Source: Chloroflexota bacterium
Lineage (GTDB): Bacteria > Chloroflexota > UBA11872 > UBA12225 > JAJDUF01
DNA length: 64,000 bases
Direction of reading: 5' to 3'
Assembly: GCA_022826725.1 (NCBI GenBank)
Contig: JAJDUF010000013.1
Location: 348,246 to 412,245 of the forward strand
The translations under genes and the position numbers were made by a program. Below the pieces are notes generated by a model. That model was given only the letters and a program-made list of their open reading frames with translations. It searched no databases and had not been told where the DNA came from. Below are positions 20,586 through 28,325 of the stretch, piece after piece. Numbering within the stretch: position 1 is the first letter of the stretch; the number at the start of each line of letters is the position of its first letter.

Positions 20586-21368
20586 ATGAAACGCCTCAAC
20601 CTGCTCGGAACACCGGTTGACGACGTAACGTATGCCGAGGCGGCCGCCTACGTCAGCACGCTCATGGCGGCTGGCAAGCCGGCGGCCGTTGTCACGCCGA
20701 ACCCGGAGTTTGTGGTCGTCGCCCAGCGCCACGTCGCGTTTCGGGAGGCGCTCTGGCATTCGGCTCTTGCGATCCCCGACGGCGGCGGGCTACTGCTGGC
20801 GGCCCGGCTGCTCGGTCTCCGCCTGCGCCAGCAGGTACGCGGCACCGACCTCGCCTACCGGCTCATTGACCATGCCCGCCGGGAGGGCTGGCGGGTGTTT
20901 CTGCTGGGTGCCGGTCCTGGGGTTGCGCCGGCAGCCGCGGCGCGCCTGCGGTCGGGCTACCCCGGCGTGTCCATCGTCGGGACGTTCGGTGGCAACGCGG
21001 CCCCAGCGGGAGACGCCGACACACGGGCGGCCGTGTCCGCTGCCGGGCGCGTGGACCTCCTGCTCGTCGCCTATGGAGCGCCGCGGCAGGAGCTGTGGAT
21101 GCAGCGCAATCTGCCCGCGCTCGACGTGGGGGTGGCTATGGGTGTCGGCGGCGTGCTCGATTACATGGCCGGGCGGGTGCGCCGCGCGCCGCCGCCGGTG
21201 CGGAACGCTGGCCTGGAATGGCTGTTCCGGCTGGTCCGGCAGCCTTGGCGCTGGCGCCGCCAGGTGGCGCTCATCGCGTTCGGCCGGCTCGTGCTGGCGG
21301 CTGCTATGGCCCGGCAACGCCACCGGGATTCCGCAGCCGGACGAACGCCACCAGCACCACCAGCGTGA
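20586..21368 (+). CDS. WecG/TagA/CpsF family glycosyltransferase
   Basis: 260 residues of the GT26 fold, which adds the second sugar to a polyprenyl-linked acceptor in teichoic acid or enterobacterial common antigen synthesis. Visible family elements are VVTPNPEFVV, a PDGGGLLLAARLLG stretch in place of the usual PDG(M/I)G, FLLGAGPGV, YGAPRQELWM and GVGGVLDYMAGRVRRAP. Membrane association is peripheral through the basic C-terminus (WRWRRQ). The last 65 bases overlap the 3' end of the convergent WecA/MraY-like gene. It works logically with that enzyme and the LCP protein. Confidence 0.85.
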   Translation: MKRLNLLGTPVDDVTYAEAAAYVSTLMAAGKPAAVVTPNPEFVVVAQRHVAFREALWHSALAIPDGGGLLLAARLLGLRLRQQVRGTDLAYRLIDHARREGWRVFLLGAGPGVAPAAAARLRSGYPGVSIVGTFGGNAAPAGDADTRAAVSAAGRVDLLLVAYGAPRQELWMQRNLPALDVGVAMGVGGVLDYMAGRVRRAPPPVRNAGLEWLFRLVRQPWRWRRQVALIAFGRLVLAAAMARQRHRDSAAGRTPPAPPA

Positions 21369-22359
21369 GCAGTAGGCCCACAAAGGCGAACAGCTTCTCG
21401 ACTCGCACCAGCCACAAGCTGAAGGAGCCGAAGAGCGCACACAGGCCATAGAGCAGCAAGGCGATCCGCCGCTGCGATAGGCCGCGGTGGTGGAGCCGAT
21501 GCGGCAGATGCGCGCTATCTCCCCCGCGCCATGGCGAGCGGCCGGCGCGACTGCGTTGCCAGATGACCAGCCCCACGTCAACTATGGGAATACCCAGGAC
21601 CAGAATCGTCGCAGCGATCTTTGCGCCGCCGATAATGGCGATGACCCCCAGCCCGTAGCCGATCATCATCGAGCCGGACGTGCCCAGGATGATGCGCGCC
21701 GGGTTGAAGTTGTACGGAATGAAGCCCAGACAGGCGCCGAGGAGCGCTGCCGGCAGTACCGCAATGCTGAATTGTCCGAGCAACACACTGAGGGCCACGA
21801 ATACGGCGGCCGCGATGGCGCCGACGCCCGCAGCAAGACCGTCCATCGTATCCAGCCAGTTGACCGTGTTGAGGATGGCCACCAGCCACAAGACGGTGAC
21901 GGGCAGCACAAGCACCATCGGCAGCACGATCTGGCTGCCGAACGGCTCCGGGCCAAGCGGGTTCGATACGGTGGCAATGGTGCTGCCGAAGAGCACGGCG
22001 ATGAGGGCGAGACCGATCTGCGCCACCAACTGCGGCGCCGCCGAGAGGCGTTTGCGGTCGTCTATGAACGCTATCGGCAGCACGGCGAGGCTACCCAGGA
22101 GCAAGCCGATCACCCGGCGCTGCTCGTCGGGAAAACGCTCGACGAACAGAAAGCTCACGCCGATCCCGGCGAGATAGGCCACCGTCAGCGCGTAGCCGCC
22201 GGAGCGGGGTAGCGCCGTGCGCTGGACCTCGCCGGACCGGGGCCGGTCCACGAGACTCCAGCGGGCGCCCAGCCGGGCAGCGAGCGGCGTGAGCGCCAAC
22301 CCCAGCACCAGCGAGGTGGCGAATACGATGGCGAGCGGCAGCAGCGCCTCGACGGTCAC
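21304..22359 (-). CDS. Polyprenyl-phosphate sugar-1-phosphate transferase (WecA/MraY family)
   Basis: 351 residues with about ten membrane helices. It has the family's cytoplasmic motifs: IDDRKRLS (about 98-105), NTVNWLDTMDGLA (about 163-175), GTSGSMMIGY in place of the usual GDSGSMFLG, and a His-rich loop (HLPHRLHHRGLSQRR). It would start lipid-linked glycan synthesis by transferring a sugar-1-phosphate to undecaprenyl phosphate. The Asp to Thr change in GDSGS is worth noting. It lies 24 bases after the stop of the CapD-like gene, so it is probably the last gene of a three-gene operon. Confidence 0.88.
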   Translation of the reverse strand: MTVEALLPLAIVFATSLVLGLALTPLAARLGARWSLVDRPRSGEVQRTALPRSGGYALTVAYLAGIGVSFLFVERFPDEQRRVIGLLLGSLAVLPIAFIDDRKRLSAAPQLVAQIGLALIAVLFGSTIATVSNPLGPEPFGSQIVLPMVLVLPVTVLWLVAILNTVNWLDTMDGLAAGVGAIAAAVFVALSVLLGQFSIAVLPAALLGACLGFIPYNFNPARIILGTSGSMMIGYGLGVIAIIGGAKIAATILVLGIPIVDVGLVIWQRSRAGRSPWRGGDSAHLPHRLHHRGLSQRRIALLLYGLCALFGSFSLWLVRVEKLFAFVGLLLTLVVLVAFVRLRNPGGVAGP

Positions 22360-22383
22360 GGGCGCAGCCTTCCCGTCGCGCCC

Positions 22384-23511
22384 TTACGCCCGTTCGCTGC
22401 CCGCTCCGTGCGTATCTTCATCGAGCCAGCCAAACACCGCGGCGCGTAGCTCTTCCACCGGCAGTTGGTCCAGTTGGCTCGACAGCCTAGCACACCGCCG
22501 CTCCCACACCGCAAAGGGCACGATCTTGCCGGCCGCCGGCGGTTGGTCCGCTTGCCGCAGCCCGGGCACCTCCGGCGGCGCCAGCTGCTCCTCCGCTTGC
22601 AATAACGGTTCGGAGAGCCGCTCGCCCGGCCGCGCCCCGGAGTCGACGAACGGCGGGCCGGCCTCGCCAGGACGTAGCTGCCGCCAGAGGCGCGTGGCGA
22701 TGTCCATGGGCGTCAGCTCGTCGGCAATGTCGGGCACCACGGTTAGTGACGGGCCGGCGAGCAGCGCCGCGTGCAAGAGCAGAGCCAGCGCGTGCCGGGG
22801 GGATATCCAGTACCGCCGCATCCGCGCGTCGGTAATCGGCAGCGGCCGGCCCTCGCCGATGAGCCGGACAAACGTCTCCGATGCAGCGCCCCGACTACCC
22901 AGGACGTTGACAAACCGGCAGATGGTGACGCGCGGCCTTCCCGCCGACGCCGCGGCACGCAGCATTCCCTCGGCAATGCGCTTGGTCACTCCGTAGAGGC
23001 TCGGCGGCGCAATCGCCTTGTCCGTAGAGGGGTACACGATCCGTTCGACCTGCTGCCGGATGGCGGCGCGGGCTAGGTGGAACGTGCCGAGGACATTCGT
23101 GGCCACGAACTCCACCGGGTCGTCCTCCGCCCACGGCACGTGCTTGCAGGCGGCGAGGTGGAAGATCACCTGCGGGCGCAGGTCTTCCAGCAAGGACTCG
23201 ACCCGCGCTGCCCGGCGAATGTCCGCCAAGACGTACCGGACGCTCGCAGCGCCGGTTGGCCGGTCGGTTGCCTGCTCGCCGAGTGCCTGCCGCAGGCCGA
23301 ACAGCGACGGCTCGTGGACATCTACGAGGGTTAGCTCGGCCAGCGGGAGTGTGGAGAGGATATGCGCCAGCGGCTCGCCGAGCGACCCGGCGGCGCCGGT
23401 CACCAGGACGCGGTGCCCGGCAAACCGCTCCGTCAGCCGCTGCATCTCCAGGCGCGGCGCCGGCCGCCCCGCGACGGCATCCCAGTCAATCTCCGGCGGT
23501 TGGCTGCTCAT
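22384..23511 (-). CDS. Polysaccharide biosynthesis SDR (CapD/FlaA1-like nucleotide-sugar dehydratase or epimerase)
   Basis: 375 residues from ATG 23511, which overlaps the previous stop as ATGA. The NAD-binding loop is VTGAAGSLGEPLA. The catalytic region has YPSTDKA, in which Thr-Asp-Lys replaces the usual Tyr site, followed by YGVTKRIAE. This is the pattern of UDP-GlcNAc 4,6-dehydratase-type short proteins without membrane helices. The C-terminal about 90 residues are Pro/Glu-rich. It would convert an activated sugar for the surface polymer initiated by the next gene. The exact substrate cannot be told. Confidence 0.8.
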   Translation of the reverse strand: MSSQPPEIDWDAVAGRPAPRLEMQRLTERFAGHRVLVTGAAGSLGEPLAHILSTLPLAELTLVDVHEPSLFGLRQALGEQATDRPTGAASVRYVLADIRRAARVESLLEDLRPQVIFHLAACKHVPWAEDDPVEFVATNVLGTFHLARAAIRQQVERIVYPSTDKAIAPPSLYGVTKRIAEGMLRAAASAGRPRVTICRFVNVLGSRGAASETFVRLIGEGRPLPITDARMRRYWISPRHALALLLHAALLAGPSLTVVPDIADELTPMDIATRLWRQLRPGEAGPPFVDSGARPGERLSEPLLQAEEQLAPPEVPGLRQADQPPAAGKIVPFAVWERRCARLSSQLDQLPVEELRAAVFGWLDEDTHGAGSERA

Positions 23512-24464
23512 GCCCCATCCCCATGGCCGGCGGACAGCGCGGCCCGCATCCGCTGCCAGCATTCGCGCATCTGCACGGCGCAATTGGGGTCCGGCTCCAG
23601 CGGCTCCGTCACCAGATAGTCGGCATGCGCTGCCAAGCCGCGCACGACCGAGTCGAGCGCGGCGTCGCCCTCGCCATACCGTAACCCCTCGCCCAGCAAC
23701 CCGCGGGCGTTGGAGACGTGGGCGCTACGGATGCCCCCTGCAACCTGCGCGACATAATCGTCCAGATCGGCCGGATGCGGGCGTGCCGCGTAGGTAGCGA
23801 CGACCGACCGCAGCGCCGGCCGGTCCGCCTCGGTGCCGACACGCCCGCAAGCCGCATTGATATAAAGCTGCGCGTGGGAGGTGTCCAGCGTGATGCCTAG
23901 TCCCTCGACGTTGGCCGTGAACCAGGCCAGGTCGCGCGGCTCCACCCCGATAGGCGTGTACACGAACGCCGCTTCCCGCATTCGTCCTACGGGCGGGATG
24001 TTCTCGATGAGCGGCCACACCTGCTCCCTGGCACAAGCCGCGGCGAACCAGCGCGTGAACGGGAGCGCCGCTGCCAGCGTCTCCTCCCGCACCGCTTCCG
24101 CCAGGCGCTCCGGGTCCGAGCACGGGGCAACGCAGTGGATATTGATAGCCCGTGCCCCCAGCATCCGCGCGGCGACGAGCAGCCGGTCAATCAGCTCGTA
24201 GTCGGCGTCGGCAGCGCGCGTGAGGTCGAAATACGTCCCGTCGAGCGACTGGATCGGGCCTTCGATCAGTATGACCGTTTCCGCGGGCACGGCGGCCTGC
24301 TGCCAGGCACGTGCCAGCCGCTCCTGCCAGTCCGCCCCGCTCACGTCGCGCACGTCGAGGTACAGCTCCACCCCGTCGGGCGCCGGGTCGCGGAAACGGT
24401 CGGCAAGCTGCGTCGCAGTCGGTCGGGCCTTCAGCAGCAAGGCCGGCCGCGTAGTGGATTGCAT
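23508..24464 (-). CDS. TIM-barrel protein of the sugar phosphate isomerase/epimerase family
   Basis: 318 residues resembling the xylose-isomerase-like AP2Ec fold. Likely metal ligands lie in IENIPP, TLDTSHAQLY, the SAHVSNARG strand and VTEPLEPD near the end. Members isomerise keto-sugars or act on inositols. It is the first gene of a minus-strand operon with the CapD-like and WecA/MraY-like genes (ATGA overlap, then 24 bases), which suggests a role in making a nucleotide-sugar precursor, although catabolic members are more common. An inverted-repeat pair lies in the shared upstream region. Confidence 0.75.
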   Translation of the reverse strand: MQSTTRPALLLKARPTATQLADRFRDPAPDGVELYLDVRDVSGADWQERLARAWQQAAVPAETVILIEGPIQSLDGTYFDLTRAADADYELIDRLLVAARMLGARAINIHCVAPCSDPERLAEAVREETLAAALPFTRWFAAACAREQVWPLIENIPPVGRMREAAFVYTPIGVEPRDLAWFTANVEGLGITLDTSHAQLYINAACGRVGTEADRPALRSVVATYAARPHPADLDDYVAQVAGGIRSAHVSNARGLLGEGLRYGEGDAALDSVVRGLAAHADYLVTEPLEPDPNCAVQMRECWQRMRAALSAGHGDGA

Positions 24465-24524
24465 AGTCCGTTACGGATGACGCCGCGGCGGCACACGTAG
24501 CACACGCCAGCGAGCCGCTCACTG

Positions 24525-24603
24525 CCATGATACCGCCAGCGCCAGCCGCCAGCGCAGCCCGGCCGACCATCTTGGCCGACGGACGGCGCCGACGGTATCA
24601 TGG
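24525..24603. promoter_or_regulatory. Pair of 19-base inverted arms between divergent genes
   Basis: Arm 24525-24543 and arm 24585-24603 are inverted copies with two mismatches, including a perfect 10-base core CCATGATACC/GGTATCATGG, separated by 41 bases. The position, between the divergent isomerase and FAH-family genes, fits a two-site operator or a long hairpin. Confidence 0.45.
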
Positions 24604-24677
24604 GGCTACCGCTGGCGCGTCGCGCAGTAGCGGATTACAGGCGGCCGGACACCGGCCCAAGAGCGAGGGGGTACACC

Positions 24678-25550
24678 ATGCGTATCGTGCGCTATCTGGC
24701 ATCGGGCGGGCGCGGCCCGGCCGTAGGAATCCTGGAAGACGAGCGGATCGCCGAGATTCCGGCGACCGGGGGCGATCTCGGCCCACTGCTCCTGCTGGAC
24801 CACAGCGGCCTCGAACAGGCGGCCGCGGCGGCCATTGTCCACCACGATTGCAGCGATGTGCAGTTGCTGGCACCGGTCGGACAGCCGGGCAAGATACTGG
24901 CTCTGGCCGCCAACTACCATCCCACCGATGCCCGGGTCCCGGTTGACCTGGACGTTGACACTCCGAAGGTGTTCATCAAGCCGCGGACCGCACTGCTGGG
25001 GCCGGGCGATCCCATTCCCTACCACGGCGTCGTCTCGCAGCTGATCGAAGAGATCGAGCTGGGTGTGGTGATCGGCCGGCCGGGCAAGGACATCCCGGTG
25101 GAGCGGGCCATGGAGCATATCTTCGGCTACACCGTCATCAACGACGTCTCGGCACGCGAGCTACGCTTCCCGCCGGAGCGAGCCGGGCAGGAGCGGTATG
25201 AGTTTTTCGACTGGCTGAACGGTAAGTGGCTAGACGGCTTTTGCCCCGTCGGACCCTGGATCGTAGACCGGGACGGCCTGCCCGATATTGGCAACCTCGA
25301 CCTCCAAACGGTCGTGAGCGGCGAGGTGCGGATTTCGTCGAACACCAGCCGGATGATCTTCAACGTGCCGCAGATGATCGCCTACATCTCCCGCTACTGC
25401 ACGCTCGAACCCGGCGACCTGATCGCCTCCGGTGTGGCGCTCGGACCGGACGGTGCCGACGAGACATTCCTGCGCGACGGCGATGTCGTCGAGGGTACCG
25501 TCGAGGGCGTCGGGACGCTACGTAACCCAGTCCAAAGCACCGGCGCGTGA
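24678..25550 (+). CDS. Fumarylacetoacetate hydrolase (FAH) family protein
   Basis: 290 residues from ATG 24678, with GAGGGGG eight bases upstream; an earlier in-frame start at 24600 has no such site. The fold's metal site appears as LIEEIELGVVIG (Glu-x-Glu) and the downstream Asp in YEFFDWLNGKW. GYTVINDVSAREL is the central family element, and the end reads PGDLIASGVALG with GDVVEGTVEGVG. Members include hydratases, decarboxylases and acylpyruvases for aromatic or sugar-acid catabolism. The specific reaction is unknown. It stands alone before an insertion element. Confidence 0.85.
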   Translation: MRIVRYLASGGRGPAVGILEDERIAEIPATGGDLGPLLLLDHSGLEQAAAAAIVHHDCSDVQLLAPVGQPGKILALAANYHPTDARVPVDLDVDTPKVFIKPRTALLGPGDPIPYHGVVSQLIEEIELGVVIGRPGKDIPVERAMEHIFGYTVINDVSARELRFPPERAGQERYEFFDWLNGKWLDGFCPVGPWIVDRDGLPDIGNLDLQTVVSGEVRISSNTSRMIFNVPQMIAYISRYCTLEPGDLIASGVALGPDGADETFLRDGDVVEGTVEGVGTLRNPVQSTGA

Positions 25551-25594
25551 GTAGGCAGGCAAAGGCATTGCCCTGGCTGCTGTGGAGCGGCGGG

Positions 25595-25621
25595 CCTACC
25601 CCCAACCTCCTCACTGAAGGG
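25595..25621 (+). repeat. Left half of a G/C-rich palindromic repeat, split by the IS
   Basis: Reads CCTACCCCCAACC and then a CTGAAGGG apex, matching the complement of the intact repeat at 35509. The other half is at 26811-26835. Confidence 0.8.
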
Positions 25622-26809
25622 TGTACAGACCGGACACATGATGGACACCCGTTCGGAGACATAGTGGACACCTCCTGCCCCCGGTAAGGTCGGGCGAGGA
25701 GGTTCACTATGCCCTGGCAGGAGGTCTCAATCATGGCTTGGCGACAGGAGTTTGTCGCCCTGGCGACGCAGGAGGGGGCCAACCGGTGGGCTCTCTGGCG
25801 GCACTTCGGCATCAGTCCCACCATGGGCTACCGCTGGCTACGCCGCTACCAAGCTCATGGTCCCGCTGGCTTGCAGGAGCGTTCCCGCCGGCCGCACCGC
25901 TCGCCCCAGCGGACGGCCACCGCCATTGCACAGCAGGTGCTGCAGTTCCGGGACGCGCATCCCGCCTGGGGCGGGCGCAAACTCCGCCGCCTGTTGCAGC
26001 AGCAACGGGTCACCCCACTGCCCAGTGCCAGTACCATCACCGCCATCCTGCGGCGCCATGACCGGCGGGCGCTGTCATCCGTTGACCCTCCTCGACGACC
26101 ATTCGCGCTGCTGTCTCGGTCTGGTGGCCGGTGCCAACGAGCGCCAGCCGACGGTGCAGACACAGTTGACCCAGATTTTCGCCCGCGACAGGTTACCCCA
26201 CACCATCTTGACCGACAATGGCCCCCCTTGGGGTACGGGCACTACGCCCCCGCTGCATACCGCACTGACCGTCTGGCTGTTGCGCTGGGGGGAGCGGGTC
26301 ATCCATGGGCGGCCCTACCATCCCCAAACCCGGGGCAAGGCCGAGCGCTTTCATCGCACGCTGCAGGCCGAAGCCTACGCGACCGGACCTTCCCCGATCT
26401 GGCCACCGGTCAAGCCCACTTTACCGACTGGCGCACGGTCTACAACTGCGACCGGCCCCACGAAGCGCTCGGCGACCGGCCTCCGGTCAGCCGCTATCTG
26501 CCCAGTCCGCGCCCCTTCCCAGCAGAGCTACCCCCGATCGAGTACGCCCCCGGGACCGTGGTGCGGCGGGTGCAAGCCAAGGGCGAGATTGCGCTGCACG
26601 GGCCGTACTACCATGTGGGGCGGGCCTTTCGGGGCTATCCCGTGGCGGTGCAGCCGACGCTGGAGCCCCACCACGTGACCATCCAGTTCTGCCACGAAAC
26701 TATCGCTGAGTTGGACTTGACCCAGCCCGATGCCTGATACTGGAGCAGCAGCAATCTGTCCACCACGTCCCCGCACACCTGTCCACGATGTCCCCGGTCT
26801 ATACACCCG
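25619..26809 (+). mobile_element. IS481-like insertion sequence, decayed
   Basis: About 1.19 kb bounded by imperfect inverted repeats of about 54 bases (25619-25672 and 26756-26809), both opening GGGTGTAyAGACCGG. The boundary could also be drawn at TGTA (25622) to TACA (26806). AGGG precedes the left TGTA and recurs six bases after the right TACA, a possible 4-base target duplication. The flanks are the two halves of a palindromic repeat. It contains one damaged transposase gene. A second element with the same end begins at 63956. Confidence 0.85.
25709..26737 (+). pseudogene. IS481-family transposase, frameshifted and internally deleted
   Basis: The N-terminal helix-turn-helix half (about 25709-26070: WALWRHFGISPTMGYRWLRRY, then GLQERSRRPHRSP) and the C-terminal end (about 26390-26737: DWRTVYNCDRPHEALG) share one frame. 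The catalytic core between them (LTLLDDHSRCCLGL, TDNGPPWG with the second Asp, and RGKAERFHRTLQ with the Glu) is in another frame. Shifts fall near 26070 and 26380. At the first junction the segment normally holding the first catalytic Asp (the WQxDFKG region) is missing. The gene is therefore inactive unless repaired or complemented. Confidence 0.85.
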
Positions 26810-26810
26810 C

Positions 26811-26835
26811 CAGGGAAGGGGATGGGGGTAGGTCC
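26811..26835 (+). repeat. Right half of the palindromic repeat split by the IS
   Basis: AGGGAAGGGG followed by ATGGGGGTAGGTCC completes the repeat begun at 25595. It ends 30 bases before the SRAP gene. Confidence 0.75.
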
Positions 26836-26864
26836 GGGATGAGGGAGGCGGGAGGCAGCAACTC

Positions 26865-27614
26865 ATGTGTGGGCGGTACACGATTACAGCCGATGGCCAA
26901 CAGCTGGCCTTGCGCTTCGGCGCGGAGGCGCCGGCGGCCGGGGTGGCGGCCCGGTACAACGCTGCGCCGACGCAGCAGCTGCCCGTGATCGTCAATGCGG
27001 AGCCGGGCAGCATCCAATTGCTCACCTGGGGCTTGGTGCCGGCGTGGGCGTGGGACAAGACGGGCAGGACACCTCTCATTAATGCTCGCCTGGAAACCGC
27101 AGCGCAGCGGCCGAGCTTTCGTGACGCTTGGCGGCAACGCCACTGCCTCGTGCTGGCCGATGGCTTCTACGAATGGCAGCGCACCGCGCGCGGCAAGGTG
27201 CCAATGCGGATTGCACTCCAGAGCAACGAGCCGTTTGCCTTTGCCGGCTTGTGGGAGGAATGGCACGGCTCCGGTGACGACGCCAGGACTGCACCACCTA
27301 TTTCCAGTGGATTGTGCAGTCCTGGCACGTCATATGATTCAGCCCTGCATACATTCACCATTCTCACCACCACGCCCAACGACCTCATGGCACCCATCCA
27401 CAGGCGGATGCCGGTGATCCTGCGCCCGGAGCAGGAGGCGGCCTGGCTCGATACGGAGGCGAACCGAGATTGGCAGCGGGAGTTGGGACCGTTCCCGTCC
27501 GACCTGATGGCCGCCTACCCGGTGTCGTCGCGGGTCAACTCACCGCGCTACGATGATCCTTCCCTGATCGAGCCGCTGGCCGCTACCGACCGGCCACTGC
27601 CGCTGGGGTTGTAG
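26865..27614 (+). CDS. SRAP-family protein (HMCES/YedK type abasic-site protector)
   Basis: 249 residues that would crosslink to abasic sites in single-stranded DNA through Cys2 and shield them. The catalytic set is complete: Cys2 after Met removal (MCGRYT), Asn in RYNAAPTQ (about 32), Glu in FYEWQ (about 103) and His in PIHRRMPVIL (about 178). GGGAGGCAG precedes the ATG. The region about residues 135-160 is longer than usual and is encoded by DNA containing a perfect 12-bp inverted repeat, suggesting an in-frame insertion in a surface loop. The insertion element lies directly upstream. Confidence 0.9.
   Translation: MCGRYTITADGQQLALRFGAEAPAAGVAARYNAAPTQQLPVIVNAEPGSIQLLTWGLVPAWAWDKTGRTPLINARLETAAQRPSFRDAWRQRHCLVLADGFYEWQRTARGKVPMRIALQSNEPFAFAGLWEEWHGSGDDARTAPPISSGLCSPGTSYDSALHTFTILTTTPNDLMAPIHRRMPVILRPEQEAAWLDTEANRDWQRELGPFPSDLMAAYPVSSRVNSPRYDDPSLIEPLAATDRPLPLGL
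27283..27325. repeat. Perfect 12-bp inverted repeat inside the SRAP gene
   Basis: CCAGGACTGCAC (27283-27294) and GTGCAGTCCTGG (27314-27325) with a 19-base loop. It falls in a part of the protein that is absent from typical family members. Confidence 0.8.
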
Positions 27615-27730
27615 TGGTCGGGCCTAGACGGGCAGGCTGACCAAGGTCATGGTTGGCCCCATGCAGGTGGTACCATAGGGAGGCCTAGGCTGGCGTGTTC
27701 CCGTTATTACTGTGGAAATAACGCTCATCC

Positions 27731-27756
27731 GTCATTCCCGCGCACGCGGGAATCCA
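27731..27756. repeat. Short palindromic repeat, ATTCCCGCG family
   Basis: GTCATTCCCGCGCA followed by CGCGGGAATCCA forms a near-perfect hairpin. Near-identical copies are at 34669 and 59695. It is between the SRAP and ruvX genes. Confidence 0.85.
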
Positions 27757-27833
27757 AAGCCGGTAGGCTATCTGCCGTCCCGGCACAGAGATGCTGTGCC
27801 AACTTGGTAGTGCTTGCTCAGGTGATAGTCAAG

Positions 27834-28316
27834 GTGTCCTATCTCGCCCTCGACGTGGGAGACCGGCGTATCGGCGTGGCCGGCGCGGACCCGGAAGGGA
27901 TCGTCGTCACACCGCTGACCACCTTCACCCGGCGGTCGGACCGGCAGGTCGTGGCGGCCATCACCGCGCTGGCCGCCGACCGGGGAGCCGAGACAATCGT
28001 GGTGGGGCTGCCCTATACACCGCAGGGCGAGATCGGGGAGCAAGCGCAACGAGTACAGGACTTCACGCGCCGCTTGGAGCGGGTGCCCGGCCTCACCGTA
28101 GTCTACTGGGACGAGCGGTACTCGACGCTGGAGGCCAGCGACCGGCTGCGCGAGAGCGGCGGGCACCGCCGGCGGCGCGGTCGGCCGGCACGAATCGCCG
28201 CGCGCGAGCGGTTGGATGCGGCCGCGGCCGCCGTGATCCTGCAAGACTATTTGGATGCCCTGACTGCTGCCCGACCGGCAAATGACCGGCACGAGGGCGA
28301 CATCGAGCCCGACTAG
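27834..28316 (+). CDS. ruvX: Putative Holliday junction resolvase / pre-16S rRNA nuclease (YqgF family)
   Basis: 160 residues of the RNase H-like YqgF fold. It has LALDVGDRRIGVA (first Asp), GLPYTPQGEIGEQA, VYWDERYSTLEA and the final Asp in RERLDAAAAAVILQDYL. The GTG at 27834 places the conserved strand at the N-terminus as usual and has AGGTGA about 10 bases upstream; a TTG at 27804 is possible. In other bacteria the product matures the 5' end of 16S rRNA. It is followed after 9 bases by mltG, a conserved pairing. Confidence 0.85.
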   Translation: MSYLALDVGDRRIGVAGADPEGIVVTPLTTFTRRSDRQVVAAITALAADRGAETIVVGLPYTPQGEIGEQAQRVQDFTRRLERVPGLTVVYWDERYSTLEASDRLRESGGHRRRRGRPARIAARERLDAAAAAVILQDYLDALTAARPANDRHEGDIEPD

Positions 28317-28325
28317 CGACATACC

